From the NCBI RefSeq assembly GCF_029962605.1, contig NZ_CP124750.1:4030001-4094000 (forward strand): 64,000 nucleotides of DNA. Reading direction: 5' to 3'. The stretch is from Serratia sarumanii (GTDB taxonomy: Bacteria > Pseudomonadota > Gammaproteobacteria > Enterobacterales > Enterobacteriaceae). Below, in pieces: positions 8,910 through 16,950 of the stretch; positions within the stretch are counted from its first letter, which is position 1, and each line of letters opens with the position of its first letter. The translations under genes were made by a program, and so were the position numbers. Below the pieces are notes generated by a model. The model was not told the DNA's origin. It did no database searches and saw nothing but the letters and a program-made list of their open reading frames with translations.

Positions 8910-9683
8910 CTACCGATCGGCGATGATGACCTCTACGCCCAGCTCGGTTAACGCCCGCTCGTAATCGTCCGGAAGACGGCTGTCGGTGATCAGCCGATGG
9001 ATTTGTCCGGCTTCGCGAATCATGCAAAAGCTCTTGCGACCGAATTTGCTGGCATCCGCCACCGCGATAATCTCGCGCGCCACCTCGCACATCACGCGAT
9101 TGAGGTGCGCCTCACCGGGGTGAGGCGTGGTAATGCCGGCGCTCAGATCGAACCCGTCGACGCCCAAAAACAGCTTGTCGAAGCGGTACTGACGCAATTG
9201 CTGCTCGGCGGCCGGACCGTAGAGCGAGTAAGAGTTGCGGCGCACGCTGCCCCCCAGCACCATGACCTCCACCCCGTCGTTTCCCGAAAGCTCGTAGGCA
9301 ATGTTCAGCGCATTGGTCATCACCACCAGATCGCGCCGCCCCTTCAGGAACGGCACGATCTGCGTGGTGGTGGAGCCGGAATCGAGGATCAGCGCATCGC
9401 CGTCGCGCACATAGCCGGCCGCCGCGTTGGCGATCAGCGTTTTGACGTCGCGATTCAACCGCCCCTTGTCCCGCAGCGGCCGATCGAAAGCGAATTGCTG
9501 ATTGAGCATCGCGCCGCCGTAAGCGCGCAGCGCACACCCTTTTCGTTCCAGAAAGCGCAGATCGTTGCGGATCGTCACCGTGGATACCGCAAACTGTTTG
9601 CTGAGCTGCTCCACGCGCACGCTGCCGTGCTCGCATAACAGATCGATAATGTGTTCACGTCGCTTTGCGGTATTCACTGGCAT
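8910..9683 (-). CDS. agaR: DeoR-family repressor AgaR
   Basis: A 257-residue DeoR/GlpR regulator. Residues 1-57 are the HTH (RREHIIDLLCEHGSVRVEQL, then VSTVTIRNDLRFLERKG); residues 75-235 are the sugar-phosphate sensor domain with DGDALILDSGSTTTQIVPFL. It is the first gene on this strand, 23 bp upstream of kbaZ, matching the E. coli agaR-agaZVWEF order. It probably represses the operon until the phosphorylated amino sugar is present. Candidate operators lie upstream of its start. Confidence 0.87.
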   Translation of the reverse strand: MPVNTAKRREHIIDLLCEHGSVRVEQLSKQFAVSTVTIRNDLRFLERKGCALRAYGGAMLNQQFAFDRPLRDKGRLNRDVKTLIANAAAGYVRDGDALILDSGSTTTQIVPFLKGRRDLVVMTNALNIAYELSGNDGVEVMVLGGSVRRNSYSLYGPAAEQQLRQYRFDKLFLGVDGFDLSAGITTPHPGEAHLNRVMCEVAREIIAVADASKFGRKSFCMIREAGQIHRLITDSRLPDDYERALTELGVEVIIADR

Positions 9684-9755
9684 GAGCTGCGGTCCTCAGG
9701 TTTCCGGCATCGCCGGGGAGAAGATGGCTTTCGCTCTACTGCGCAGGCATTACAG

Positions 9756-9777
9756 CAAAGCGAAAGCAATGAAATTG
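9756..9777 (-). promoter_or_regulatory. Candidate AgaR operator (proximal)
   Basis: Read on the minus strand this is CAATTTCATTGCTTTCGC followed by TTTG. It shows the repeated TTTC-type half-sites of the AgaR consensus as I remember it, agreeing at roughly 15 of 19 positions. It lies about 75-95 bp upstream of the agaR start. Hand-aligned, so tentative. Confidence 0.45.
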
Positions 9778-9820
9778 TGATCGGGCTTACAGCCCGGTTT
9801 TAGCAAAAAAACCGTCAAAA

Positions 9821-9848
9821 AACCTTTCGAATCGAAACGGATCGAAAA
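9821..9848 (-). promoter_or_regulatory. Candidate AgaR operator (distal)
   Basis: Minus-strand reading CTTTTCGATCCGTTTCGATT, then CGAAAGG, carries three TTTCG-type half-sites. It again fits the AgaR consensus at about 15 of 19 positions. It lies some 50-70 bp upstream of the other box, as in the multi-operator E. coli aga promoters. Confidence 0.42.
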
Positions 9849-10186
9849 GCCCAAAAGCGGAAGGGAGAAAAAGTGAAATGCCAGGATGGGCGAGAAGCCC
9901 GGAGCGCCGAGGTGCGGGCTGCGAGGAAAGCGAAAGCGGCGCCTGGCGCGCCCCGCGCCCTGACTTTTAGTTCACTCAGTGACCAGGATCACATAATGGC
10001 AATTATCCTGCGGCCGGTGGGGGTTAACCGCCGCCATCCCGCCGGGCCATCCCCTTGTCAGCGCGCGCCATCTTCCCTACACTTGCGATCGTATACCGTC
10101 GATTTGTCGGTACGTAAGCGTTAACGTCAATCAACGCATCATGCCATGCAGCACTGATTGACTGCATGCCCTGGTGCGAGGAACCC

Positions 10187-11407
10187 ATGCCGCAACCCGC
10201 TTCACCCCCAGCGTCCACCGCGATCCCGCGTCGCCGATTGCACCGCCCCGTTCTGCTGATCGTCGGCATTATGCTGATCGCGGCCAACCTGCGCGCCGCC
10301 CTGACCAGCGTCGGCCCGCTGCTGGAACAGATCCAGCAGCAGCTGGCGTTGTCCGCCACCGCCGCCGGCCTGATCAACTCGCTGCCGCTGATCCTGTTCG
10401 CCATCCTCTCGCCATTGACTCCGGCGCTGGCGAAACGCATCGGCATCGAGCGCACCCTGGGTCTCGCCCTCGCGCTGCTGGTCTGCGGCATCGCGCTGCG
10501 TTCCCTGCCGCAAGACGCCATGCTCTGGCCGGGCAGCATCCTGATCGGCGCCGCCATCGCCTTCGCCAACGTGGTGCTGCCGACGCTGGTGAAAAGAGAT
10601 TTCCCGCATCGCGCCGCCGCGATGATCGCCGCCTATGCGGCGGTGATGTCGCTGGTTGCCGCCATCGCCTCCGGCCTGGCGGTGCCGCTGGCTGCCCTGG
10701 CCGACCTCGGCTGGCGGTTCTCCTTACTGTGCTGGGGGTTGCCCGCGTTGCTGGCGCTGCTGGTGTGGCTGCCGCAGCTGCGACGCTCAGCCACTCCCGC
10801 CGCCAAAGCGCCGCAGCCGACAGAGCCACAGCGCTATCGCTCTCCCTGGGGCAGCGCGCTGGGTTGGCAAGTGGCGATGTTCATGGGGCTGCAATCGATC
10901 GCCTTCTACACCATCATCGGCTGGTTCAGCGCCTTTGCCGCCAGCTACGGCACCTCAGCTCAGCAGGCAGGTTTCGAGCTGTTCATTTACCAGGTGGTGG
11001 CCATCGTCGCCAACTTTGTCATGGTGGTGATTTTGCCGCGCGCACACGATCAACGGGCGATAGCGCTGGGCAGCTCGCTGCTGATCTTTATCGGCGTCGG
11101 GGGATTGTTGGTGCAACCCGCCAGTTCACTGGTGTGGCTGACGTTTGCCGGACTGGGGGCGGGGAGTTCGCTGGTGCTGGCGCTGTCGTTCTTTGGATTG
11201 CGCAGCCAGCATCATCATCAGGCGACGCTGCTGTCGGGTATGGCGCAATCCGTCGGTTATCTGTTGGCGGCGCTGGGGCCTACCCTATTCGGCCTGCTGC
11301 ACGATCTGACGGCAGGTTGGCGTTTGCCGTTGATCGCCCTGCTGTGCCTGACCGTCTTGCAAATGCTGTTCGGCGCGCTGGCCGGCCGCCGCCGCGTGAT
11401 CAGCTAA
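10187..11407 (+). CDS. MFS transporter, CynX/NimT family
   Basis: A 406-residue inner-membrane carrier with about 12 transmembrane segments. The opening IMLIAANLRAALTSVGPLL is the hallmark of the CynX/NimT (YeaN) branch of the major facilitator superfamily, whose members move cyanate or nitroimidazole-like compounds. The substrate here cannot be told. I chose the ATG at 10187 because GCGAGGA lies 6 bp upstream; the ATG at 10166 has no ribosome-binding site. The last 8 bases overlap the small convergent gene at 11400. Confidence 0.85.
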   Translation: MPQPASPPASTAIPRRRLHRPVLLIVGIMLIAANLRAALTSVGPLLEQIQQQLALSATAAGLINSLPLILFAILSPLTPALAKRIGIERTLGLALALLVCGIALRSLPQDAMLWPGSILIGAAIAFANVVLPTLVKRDFPHRAAAMIAAYAAVMSLVAAIASGLAVPLAALADLGWRFSLLCWGLPALLALLVWLPQLRRSATPAAKAPQPTEPQRYRSPWGSALGWQVAMFMGLQSIAFYTIIGWFSAFAASYGTSAQQAGFELFIYQVVAIVANFVMVVILPRAHDQRAIALGSSLLIFIGVGGLLVQPASSLVWLTFAGLGAGSSLVLALSFFGLRSQHHHQATLLSGMAQSVGYLLAALGPTLFGLLHDLTAGWRLPLIALLCLTVLQMLFGALAGRRRVIS

Positions 11408-11567
11408 CGCGGCTGCGCGATGGGGGCCGCGGCGGCTCAGAGTCGGTATCCTGCCATAAGTCTTCAATAAAGGCGCGCTGCTCATCGCTCAGCACCCATG
11501 ACGGCGGAATTTTGGACTGTGCGCGACGCTCAGCGCCCTCACGGTTTTTAGCCTGCTTCTTGTTCAC
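11400..11567 (-). CDS. Small basic hypothetical protein (55 aa)
   Basis: A GTG-initiated frame with GGAAGG placed well upstream. It encodes a 55-residue protein with a lysine/arginine-rich start (MNKKQAKNREGAERRAQSKI) and an acidic, tryptophan-containing middle (SWVLSDEQRAFIEDLWQD). It follows the YmiA-like gene by 23 bp and is probably in the same transcript. In E. coli ymiA is followed by the small gene yciX, so this may be its counterpart; I cannot confirm the sequence match from memory. It overlaps the MFS stop by 8 bp. Confidence 0.6.
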   Translation of the reverse strand: MNKKQAKNREGAERRAQSKIPPSWVLSDEQRAFIEDLWQDTDSEPPRPPSRSRVS

Positions 11568-11590
11568 GAATCGCCTTCCTGCTTAACCTG

Positions 11591-11701
11591 CTAACTCAGT
11601 AACCAGTAAATCACGGCGGCGGTTAACAGCCAGAACAGCCCGCTACCGATAAATACACACAGCCATGCTCTACGTTTGATATCTGATCCATCCTTGCTCA
11701 C
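11591..11701 (-). CDS. ymiA: YmiA-like small single-pass membrane protein (36 aa)
   Basis: A GTG start preceded by GAGGGC gives a 36-residue protein. It has a basic N-terminus (KRRAW) and one transmembrane helix (LCVFIGSGLFWLLTAAVIYW). KRRAWLCVFIGSGLFW closely follows E. coli YmiA (KRKAWLAVFLGSALFW as I recall). It is too short for most gene finders. Function unknown in the family. It leads a two-gene unit with the 55-residue frame. Confidence 0.65.
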   Translation of the reverse strand: MSKDGSDIKRRAWLCVFIGSGLFWLLTAAVIYWLLS

Positions 11702-12092
11702 CACAGCGCCCTCAACCAATAGATTAAACCATTCAAACCGTGATTATCGATCTATTTTAACGATCGATAAAGTGGCTTTTTCCTATGGAAATTTAAAAAA
11801 CAGCTGCCAGCCATAGACCTGCATCACCGCCTCAGTAAGAACGACACCGTGGATATCACTGTTATCGGCAGGCGATAACTTGTATTGATAGGCGAACGAA
11901 GGTGCAGTGTGCCATACCTTGGAAGGTCGAAATTAAACCACTGGTAAATAATTCAACTATCAATTATTTGACTGGCCGTAAGCCAAATCGGCAACAGGCA
12001 GCGCTGGAGACGGGGGAGAAAATGAAGCGATGTACTGGGATCATGCGGAGAGAAGCACCGGCCCGTTTTGGTCTCACTCGGGCCGGCGTGAG
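11702..12092. other. Intergenic region, AT-rich, no gene seen
   Basis: Upstream region of the ymiA-like gene and downstream region of the YojI-like gene. ATCGATCTATTTTAACGATCGAT-like inverted sequence occurs near 11747-11767. A GC hairpin (CCGGCCCG/CGGGCCGG) lies at 12058-12086 just after the yojI-like stop, without a T tract. The 64-codon frame at 11902 looks spurious. Confidence 0.5.
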
Positions 12093-13745
12093 TTAACCGA
12101 TTCTGCTGACGGAATCCCGGCTGGCGTGTTCACGTTCGCTGCCGGTCAGCTCACGTAAATGGCCTGAGCGCATCTCAAGCAACCGATCGGCGTGTTCGAA
12201 ATAGTGATCGTCATGGCTGATGGCAAACACCGTTTTGCCCATCGCGCGCAGCTCCGGCAATAGTTCACGATAGAAAGTGCGCCGAAATTGCGGATCCTGA
12301 TCCGCGGCCCATTCATCCAACAGCAAGATATCGCGCTGTTCCGCCACCGCCAGCAGCAAAGCCAGACGTTTGCGTTGCCCCTGCGACAGTTGCGGATTGG
12401 TCACCCTGGTGCCGTCAAACTGCAGTTTGCTTTTCATATTCAACCGCTCGAGCCAGATGGCGACCAGATCCGCATCCGGTTCGCCGCCTTCCGGCCCTTG
12501 CAAGCGATCGAACTGATGAAAATCGGTGAAAATCGCCGAAAACAGCCGCCGGTAGTCCGGCATATCCGCTGCGCTCTGTGCGACGCCATCCAGAACGATA
12601 TGGCCGCTCACCGGCCGGTACAAGCCGGTCAACAACATCGCCAGCGTTGACTTGCCGCTGCCGTTGCCGCCGATCAGAAAGACCAGCTCACCACGCCGCA
12701 GCGTCAGATTGAGCGGCCCGACGGCAAAACCGGGCTGCTGTTCCGTATCTGCATAGTGAAAAACCACGTCGCGCAGCTCCAGCGTCTGCCAGGAGCGACC
12801 AACGGCGGCAGGAAACGCCGGTTGATACTCGGCCAGGCGCAGCGTCTTCAGCTTGTTAAAGGCCACTTCGGCGCTGACCAACGTCGGAAACGCTCCGACC
12901 GCTTGCAGTAATGGCGTGCGCAAAAACAGCAGCGTCAGTGAATAGGTGGCGGCCACCGCCGAGTCCGCCCATCCCAGACTGTTGGCCATAAAGAACACCA
13001 GCCCAATCGCGCCCAACATCATGATGTTTGACCAGTTGAGCGCGCTCAAATGGAAGGTATCGGCGCGAATGATGTGGTGGCGATAAGCTTGCGCATCGGG
13101 CTGATAGGCCTGTTCGTACAGCGCCTGCGCCCGCTTGCGGTTCAACGTCAGCTCCTTACGACCGTCAATCACCGACTCATAACGATGATAGAGACGTTCT
13201 TCCGACTCACGCAAACTGGCCATATGACGATAAACCCGTGATACCAGGCAGCCGCTGCCCACGACGGTCACCGCCACCCAGACTGCCGTGACCGCCAGCA
13301 TTTTCGGCGATAGCCACCCCAGATAGGCCGCTGCCCCCAGGGTTAAAATCACCCCTTGAACCAGTTCAGGCAAGCGCACGAAGGCAACGGTAATATTGCG
13401 GATATCGCTGGACAGGCTGGCCAACAATGAGGCGCTGCCCAATTGTTCAAGGCGTTCAATATCGGTATCCAAAATGCGCTTCACCAGCTGCCCACGCAGG
13501 CGATAGACGAAGTAATGGCCCAATGTCGTCAGCGCCAATTGCGAGCCCAGCGTGACCGCCATCAGCAATGCCAGCAGGGCGAGAAACATCGGCAGCACGG
13601 CCAATGCATTGCCGCCGGTCTCCATCAGGTATTGATTGATAAATGCAATGATACCGATGCCTAAACCGGCGCTGGCCAGGGTCAGCGCCATGACAGCCAG
13701 AAATGGCCAACGATACTGGTGATAAACCACCCGTAGCAGTTCCAT
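12093..13745 (-). CDS. yojI: ABC exporter of the YojI / cyclic-peptide type
   Basis: A 550-residue fused permease/ATPase. Residues 1-310 form a six-helix exporter domain ([19 protein letters not shown], then [19 protein letters not shown]). Residues 335-540 form the ATPase, with Walker [10 protein letters not shown], an altered signature [15 protein letters not shown] and Walker [15 protein letters not shown]. Length and motifs match YojI of E. coli (547 aa), which exports microcin J25 and is related to siderophore exporters such as PvdE/SyrD. The start is the ATG at 13745 rather than the upstream frame opening. Confidence 0.75.
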   Translation of the reverse strand: MELLRVVYHQYRWPFLAVMALTLASAGLGIGIIAFINQYLMETGGNALAVLPMFLALLALLMAVTLGSQLALTTLGHYFVYRLRGQLVKRILDTDIERLEQLGSASLLASLSSDIRNITVAFVRLPELVQGVILTLGAAAYLGWLSPKMLAVTAVWVAVTVVGSGCLVSRVYRHMASLRESEERLYHRYESVIDGRKELTLNRKRAQALYEQAYQPDAQAYRHHIIRADTFHLSALNWSNIMMLGAIGLVFFMANSLGWADSAVAATYSLTLLFLRTPLLQAVGAFPTLVSAEVAFNKLKTLRLAEYQPAFPAAVGRSWQTLELRDVVFHYADTEQQPGFAVGPLNLTLRRGELVFLIGGNGSGKSTLAMLLTGLYRPVSGHIVLDGVAQSAADMPDYRRLFSAIFTDFHQFDRLQGPEGGEPDADLVAIWLERLNMKSKLQFDGTRVTNPQLSQGQRKRLALLLAVAEQRDILLLDEWAADQDPQFRRTFYRELLPELRAMGKTVFAISHDDHYFEHADRLLEMRSGHLRELTGSEREHASRDSVSRIG

Positions 13746-14111
13746 GAAAAAACCTCTGAAGTCGCGATCTGGCAGGCATTGTAAGCGGCGTGAGAATGAG
13801 ATCAAGACGAATTCTCAACACAGTTTATCAAGCACCGTTCTGAGAGAGGCGGTATCCCCGTGGTCATCTGACGGTGGCAAAATTTCCATACGGCTCTTAC
13901 AGGACGCTCAATATTCGCTGATTAAATAGCTTCCCGAAATAAATTAAATAAACATATATGAATCAAAAAGCCATTCACTTGAAAAATAAAACAATAAAAA
14001 CCATGCATTCACAAATGAAATTATTTATTTTCTTTGCCGCCTATTATGTTCCAATGCTTTAATAAAACATCATAATAGAAATCGCCAACATCTAAGACGC
14101 AGGAAGGGAAA
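13746..14111. other. Intergenic region upstream of YojI-like gene and fimbrial recombinase
   Basis: About 365 bp. The proximal part holds an inverted repeat at 13791-13817. The distal part (13930-14100) is very AT-rich, with runs such as AAATTAAATAAACATATATG, and should carry the promoter of the recombinase at 14112. No gene was found. Confidence 0.55.
13791..13817. promoter_or_regulatory. Inverted repeat upstream of YojI-like gene
   Basis: TGAGAAT at 13791-13797 and ATTCTCA at 13811-13817 form perfect 7-bp arms 13 bp apart, 46 bp upstream of the ATG. It looks like an operator for a dimeric regulator; it does not match a full Fur box. Confidence 0.4.
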
Positions 14112-14663
14112 ATGAAAAAAAGGAAGTTTCTTAGTCAGGTTGAAATTGAGCAACTGATTGCCGCTGTGCATGAAGGAAAAAATAGCATTCGAGATCGTTG
14201 TTTACTATTAATGTGCTTTATTCACGGCTTGCGGGTTAGCGAACTGCGTGCATTGCGCCTTCAGGATATTGACCTTACCTCCAATAGGATCCATATATCC
14301 CGGTTGAAAAACGGGTTTTCCGTTCAGCATCCCATTCAACCGCGAGAACGGCTGGCGCTGTTAAACTGGCTGGCTCAACGGGCGAACTATCCTGACGCTG
14401 AAGCGCCATGGCTATTCCTGTCGCGCCACGGCGGGCAGATATCACGTCAGCAGCTCTATCGGTTGATGAGAATGTATGGCGAGATGGCCGGCATTAGCGT
14501 TCAGGTCCATCCTCACATGTTGCGACATTCCTGCGGTTACGCCCTTGCGGATAAAGGGATCGATACGCGTTTGATTCAGGATTATTTAGGGCACAAAAAT
14601 ATCCAGAATACGGTGATTTACACCGCGACCAACGTTGAGCGATTCCGCACGATCAACATTTAA
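14112..14663 (+). CDS. FimB/FimE-type tyrosine recombinase
   Basis: A 183-residue integrase-family recombinase lacking the N-terminal core-binding domain, as FimB and FimE do. Catalytic residues are visible: Arg41 in GLRVSEL, HPHMLRH near 134-140, the histidine of YLGHKNIQN and the tyrosine in VIYTATN. Such proteins invert fimbrial promoter switches. It lies 8 kb from the candidate switch, at the other end of the fimbrial island, and is 60-70% like the second recombinase by eye. AT-rich upstream DNA and AGGAAGGG before the ATG support the start. Confidence 0.88.
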   Translation: MKKRKFLSQVEIEQLIAAVHEGKNSIRDRCLLLMCFIHGLRVSELRALRLQDIDLTSNRIHISRLKNGFSVQHPIQPRERLALLNWLAQRANYPDAEAPWLFLSRHGGQISRQQLYRLMRMYGEMAGISVQVHPHMLRHSCGYALADKGIDTRLIQDYLGHKNIQNTVIYTATNVERFRTINI

Positions 14664-14890
14664 CCTCACGACGAGAATAATTACGCAGCCCCGTCCTCCG
14701 TTAAACAACACATCGAGCGCAATGCAATATTCAGATGGGAGAGGCAGCCCGGCACGTCATCAACGGCCTACTCAGCAATATTTTAACGCCGAGCTGCTTT
14801 TCATGCCTCAGCGCCCAGGGGCACGCCGCACTGGTTATGCTAGCGGTAAACCTGCCGATAAATCATAACGCCATACCCTTTCATTAAAGG

Positions 14891-15574
14891 CTAGGTCCCC
14901 TTTGACCATTTCCCCCCCAATTGCCGCGTAATATTGCCGTGCAAAGAAAACAGTTCGCTGTCATTCTTTACCTGCAGTTTACGCATGGCGCTGCATTTAT
15001 GCGCGCTGATCGTCTTGATGCTGCGCCGTTGCAACTCGGCGATTTGCCGCAGGCTCATACCGTTAAACAAAAAGGCCAAAACGTCGCTCTCACAGCGGGT
15101 CAACTTTCGCGTGCTAACCTCCTCTCCACTCACGGAAGGCGCCAGAAAAGCCCCAATCTGCGGACTCAACACACGTTCCCCCAGCAACACGCGATTAAAA
15201 AACTCCGCCACCAGCGGCAAAGCGTCATCTCTGGCAACGATGCTGACATTAGGCTGGTTCAACAGGCGCCCTAACTCTTCTGCATTCTGGCAGCGGGTAT
15301 AGACGATTACCCGCAAGTCGGGCAACTGCGTGCACAAGGCAAGCAACGTTTCCCTGCCCTGAGCAACCGTTTCATCTTCACCATCCATCTCGCTAATCAG
15401 CACGTCAGCCTGCTGATAGACCACGCTATCCGCCACCGCACGGACGCTGGTTTCCTTTACGATGACTTTTGCCTGGGTTGGCAGCGTTTTTAAAAAACTC
15501 GCCAACCCCTCCAGCGTTAATGGGCATCTGTCCATTAATGCTATGTTCAGCGGCTGCTGACGCCATGAATGCAT
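14891..15574 (-). CDS. LuxR-type regulator with pseudo-receiver domain
   Basis: A 227-residue protein. Residues 8-130 resemble a response-regulator receiver, but where the phosphorylated Asp should be the sequence reads DVLISEMDGE (Glu62), and the conserved Lys position reads Arg (IVARDD). Residues 155-215 form a LuxR HTH (TRCESDVLAFLFNGMSLRQ, then KTISAHKCSAMRKLQV). AGGAG precedes the ATG. It lies 45 bp after the other LuxR gene at the downstream end of the fimbrial operon. Control of the fimbriae, like FimW/FimZ in Salmonella, is an inference. Confidence 0.75.
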   Translation of the reverse strand: MHSWRQQPLNIALMDRCPLTLEGLASFLKTLPTQAKVIVKETSVRAVADSVVYQQADVLISEMDGEDETVAQGRETLLALCTQLPDLRVIVYTRCQNAEELGRLLNQPNVSIVARDDALPLVAEFFNRVLLGERVLSPQIGAFLAPSVSGEEVSTRKLTRCESDVLAFLFNGMSLRQIAELQRRSIKTISAHKCSAMRKLQVKNDSELFSLHGNITRQLGGKWSKGT

Positions 15575-15619
15575 AATCTGCTCCTATGCTTGCTTACCCC
15601 AGAGGCATCGCACGCTTGC

Positions 15620-16315
15620 CTAGCGAACAAAAGACGAACCTTGTGCAGCCATCCATTTCCCCTGAAGATACAATTCCCCATCGCTGTGAAATCCCAACTT
15701 CAACATCGCATTGCGTTTATGCGTGCTGACGGTGCGAATATCTCGGCACATCGTTAACGCCACGCTGGTCACGCTTTTGCCGGAAAACAACTGGGTCAGC
15801 ACATCCAGTTCCTTCGCCGTCAGAGGCTTGTCGGCTGTCGCCTCATGCAATTGACGCTGACGCACCCGATGGCTGAAACTGCTGCAGCCCGCCAAGACCT
15901 GTTGGACGCAATGAGTCAACGCAATGGCCGGCTCTTGCTTCAACATCAGGCCGCGGATGCCGGATGCGATCAGTTGCCGCAGCAGCCTAGGCTCATCCAA
16001 TGCCGTACAAATAATTATCGCGGTGTCCGGCGAGCTTTCACGCACATCGGCAATCAGCCTGAAGCCGTCCAATACCAATTCTGATTTGCCGCACAAATCC
16101 ATCACCAATAAACGATGCGCGTGCTGAGTGAATAAGGCTCTCAGCGCCACCAGGTTCGTCACCTGTCGAACCTTGTCGGGCGGTAGACCGCAGGACTCAA
16201 TCAATCGGTTTCTCATCCCCAACGCCGTGAGGGGGCAAGGTTCCATGATAGCCACGGCCCCCGTCGCCACATTGCCGGCCGCCAAGGTTGTTCCATAGGG
16301 ATAATTAATATTCAT
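15620..16315 (-). CDS. LuxR-type response-regulator-like protein
   Basis: A 231-residue protein with a receiver-like domain (residues 20-145). Asp73 (LLVMDLCG) and a lysine (LMLKQEP) are kept, but the acidic pocket is weakened (AIMEPCPL). Residues 165-225 form a LuxR HTH (TAKELDVLTQLFSGKSVTS, then RTVSTHKRNAMLKLGF). AAGGTG lies before the ATG. No histidine kinase is encoded nearby. It is a paralogue of the next gene and follows the fimbrial minor subunit by 50 bp, so it may be part of the operon and feed back on it. Confidence 0.75.
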   Translation of the reverse strand: MNINYPYGTTLAAGNVATGAVAIMEPCPLTALGMRNRLIESCGLPPDKVRQVTNLVALRALFTQHAHRLLVMDLCGKSELVLDGFRLIADVRESSPDTAIIICTALDEPRLLRQLIASGIRGLMLKQEPAIALTHCVQQVLAGCSSFSHRVRQRQLHEATADKPLTAKELDVLTQLFSGKSVTSVALTMCRDIRTVSTHKRNAMLKLGFHSDGELYLQGKWMAAQGSSFVR

Positions 16316-16365
16316 ATCATCACCTTAAATCTGTCGTTAACCTTCCATCTAGGGCAGCCCTTTGT

Positions 16366-16893
16366 CTACTGATAGACGAAAGTGACCTGCAGAGCCCCTT
16401 CTATCGAACCGGGTGTTGAACCGCCATTGACGCTGAATGCCCGCGCCCGCAAATTGAATTTGGCTTCATTCGTCGCCCGATTAACTAACTGGGCCATACT
16501 CTTGCCATTGCCCAGGTTTGCCCCCTGGCTATTTTGCAATTCAATTTGCACTCGGCGAGAACTGCCGGTGCTTTTGTACAAGCTGGCACCTTCATCCGCA
16601 GCCGTTCCGCTGAAGGTCGCGACGACCGACGTGGTGGTGCTTGGGCAGTTTTTTAGCGTCAAAGGGAACTCCACCCACGGGCTAAAGGCACCGGAGGTCG
16701 CCAGTACGGCGGCAGAAATATCGTCCCCCAGATTGACCGAAACCGTGCCGTTCGCGCCGTCGATTTCACAGGGTGCCGCTTTGATGTTGCCGGTAATCAC
16801 TATTTTTGATACGGCATGCGCCGACGGCATCGCCAGGAGAAACAGGCCCGCCAGCGCCAATTTGCAGCCAATACCGCTAAAAACCTTCCCCAT
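16366..16893 (-). CDS. Minor fimbrial subunit (type 1 family)
   Basis: A 175-residue pilin with a signal peptide (LALAGLFLLAMPSAHA). It has an N-terminal VSKIVITGNIKAAPCEID strand, a conserved cysteine pair (APCEID and LKNCPS) and the C-terminal beta-strand motif ending in VTFVYQ that is used for chaperone binding and donor-strand exchange. Last structural gene of the operon, after the adhesin; likely an adaptor or tip subunit. Confidence 0.85.
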   Translation of the reverse strand: MGKVFSGIGCKLALAGLFLLAMPSAHAVSKIVITGNIKAAPCEIDGANGTVSVNLGDDISAAVLATSGAFSPWVEFPLTLKNCPSTTTSVVATFSGTAADEGASLYKSTGSSRRVQIELQNSQGANLGNGKSMAQLVNRATNEAKFNLRARAFSVNGGSTPGSIEGALQVTFVYQ

Positions 16894-16950
16894 AATCTGC
16901 TCCTTCTTGTTAAACGCCGGGCCACCGACGTGCTACCGTTGAAATATCCG

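Larger units (their letters stand above)
9684..10186. other. Intergenic region between divergent agaR and CynX-type MFS gene
   Basis: About 500 bp with no convincing gene. It should hold the aga promoter (minus strand) and the MFS promoter (plus strand). It contains two AgaR-like boxes, a short CGGGCT/AGCCCG inverted repeat at 9782-9796, and a TACCG/CGGTA inverted repeat near 10093-10113. The 83-codon plus-strand frame at 9873-10124 looks non-coding. Confidence 0.6.

Noticed and set aside
9782..9797. CGGGCT/AGCCCG hairpin followed by GTTTT upstream of agaR
   Set aside because: Its T run reads on the plus strand, where no upstream gene needs terminating.
9873..10124. 83-codon frame between agaR and the CynX-type gene
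   Set aside because: Low-complexity Ala/Arg start and no homology recognised; it covers the promoter region.
11902..12096. 64-codon plus-strand frame before the YojI-like stop
   Set aside because: No family resemblance, no ribosome-binding site, and it overlaps the terminator-like hairpin.
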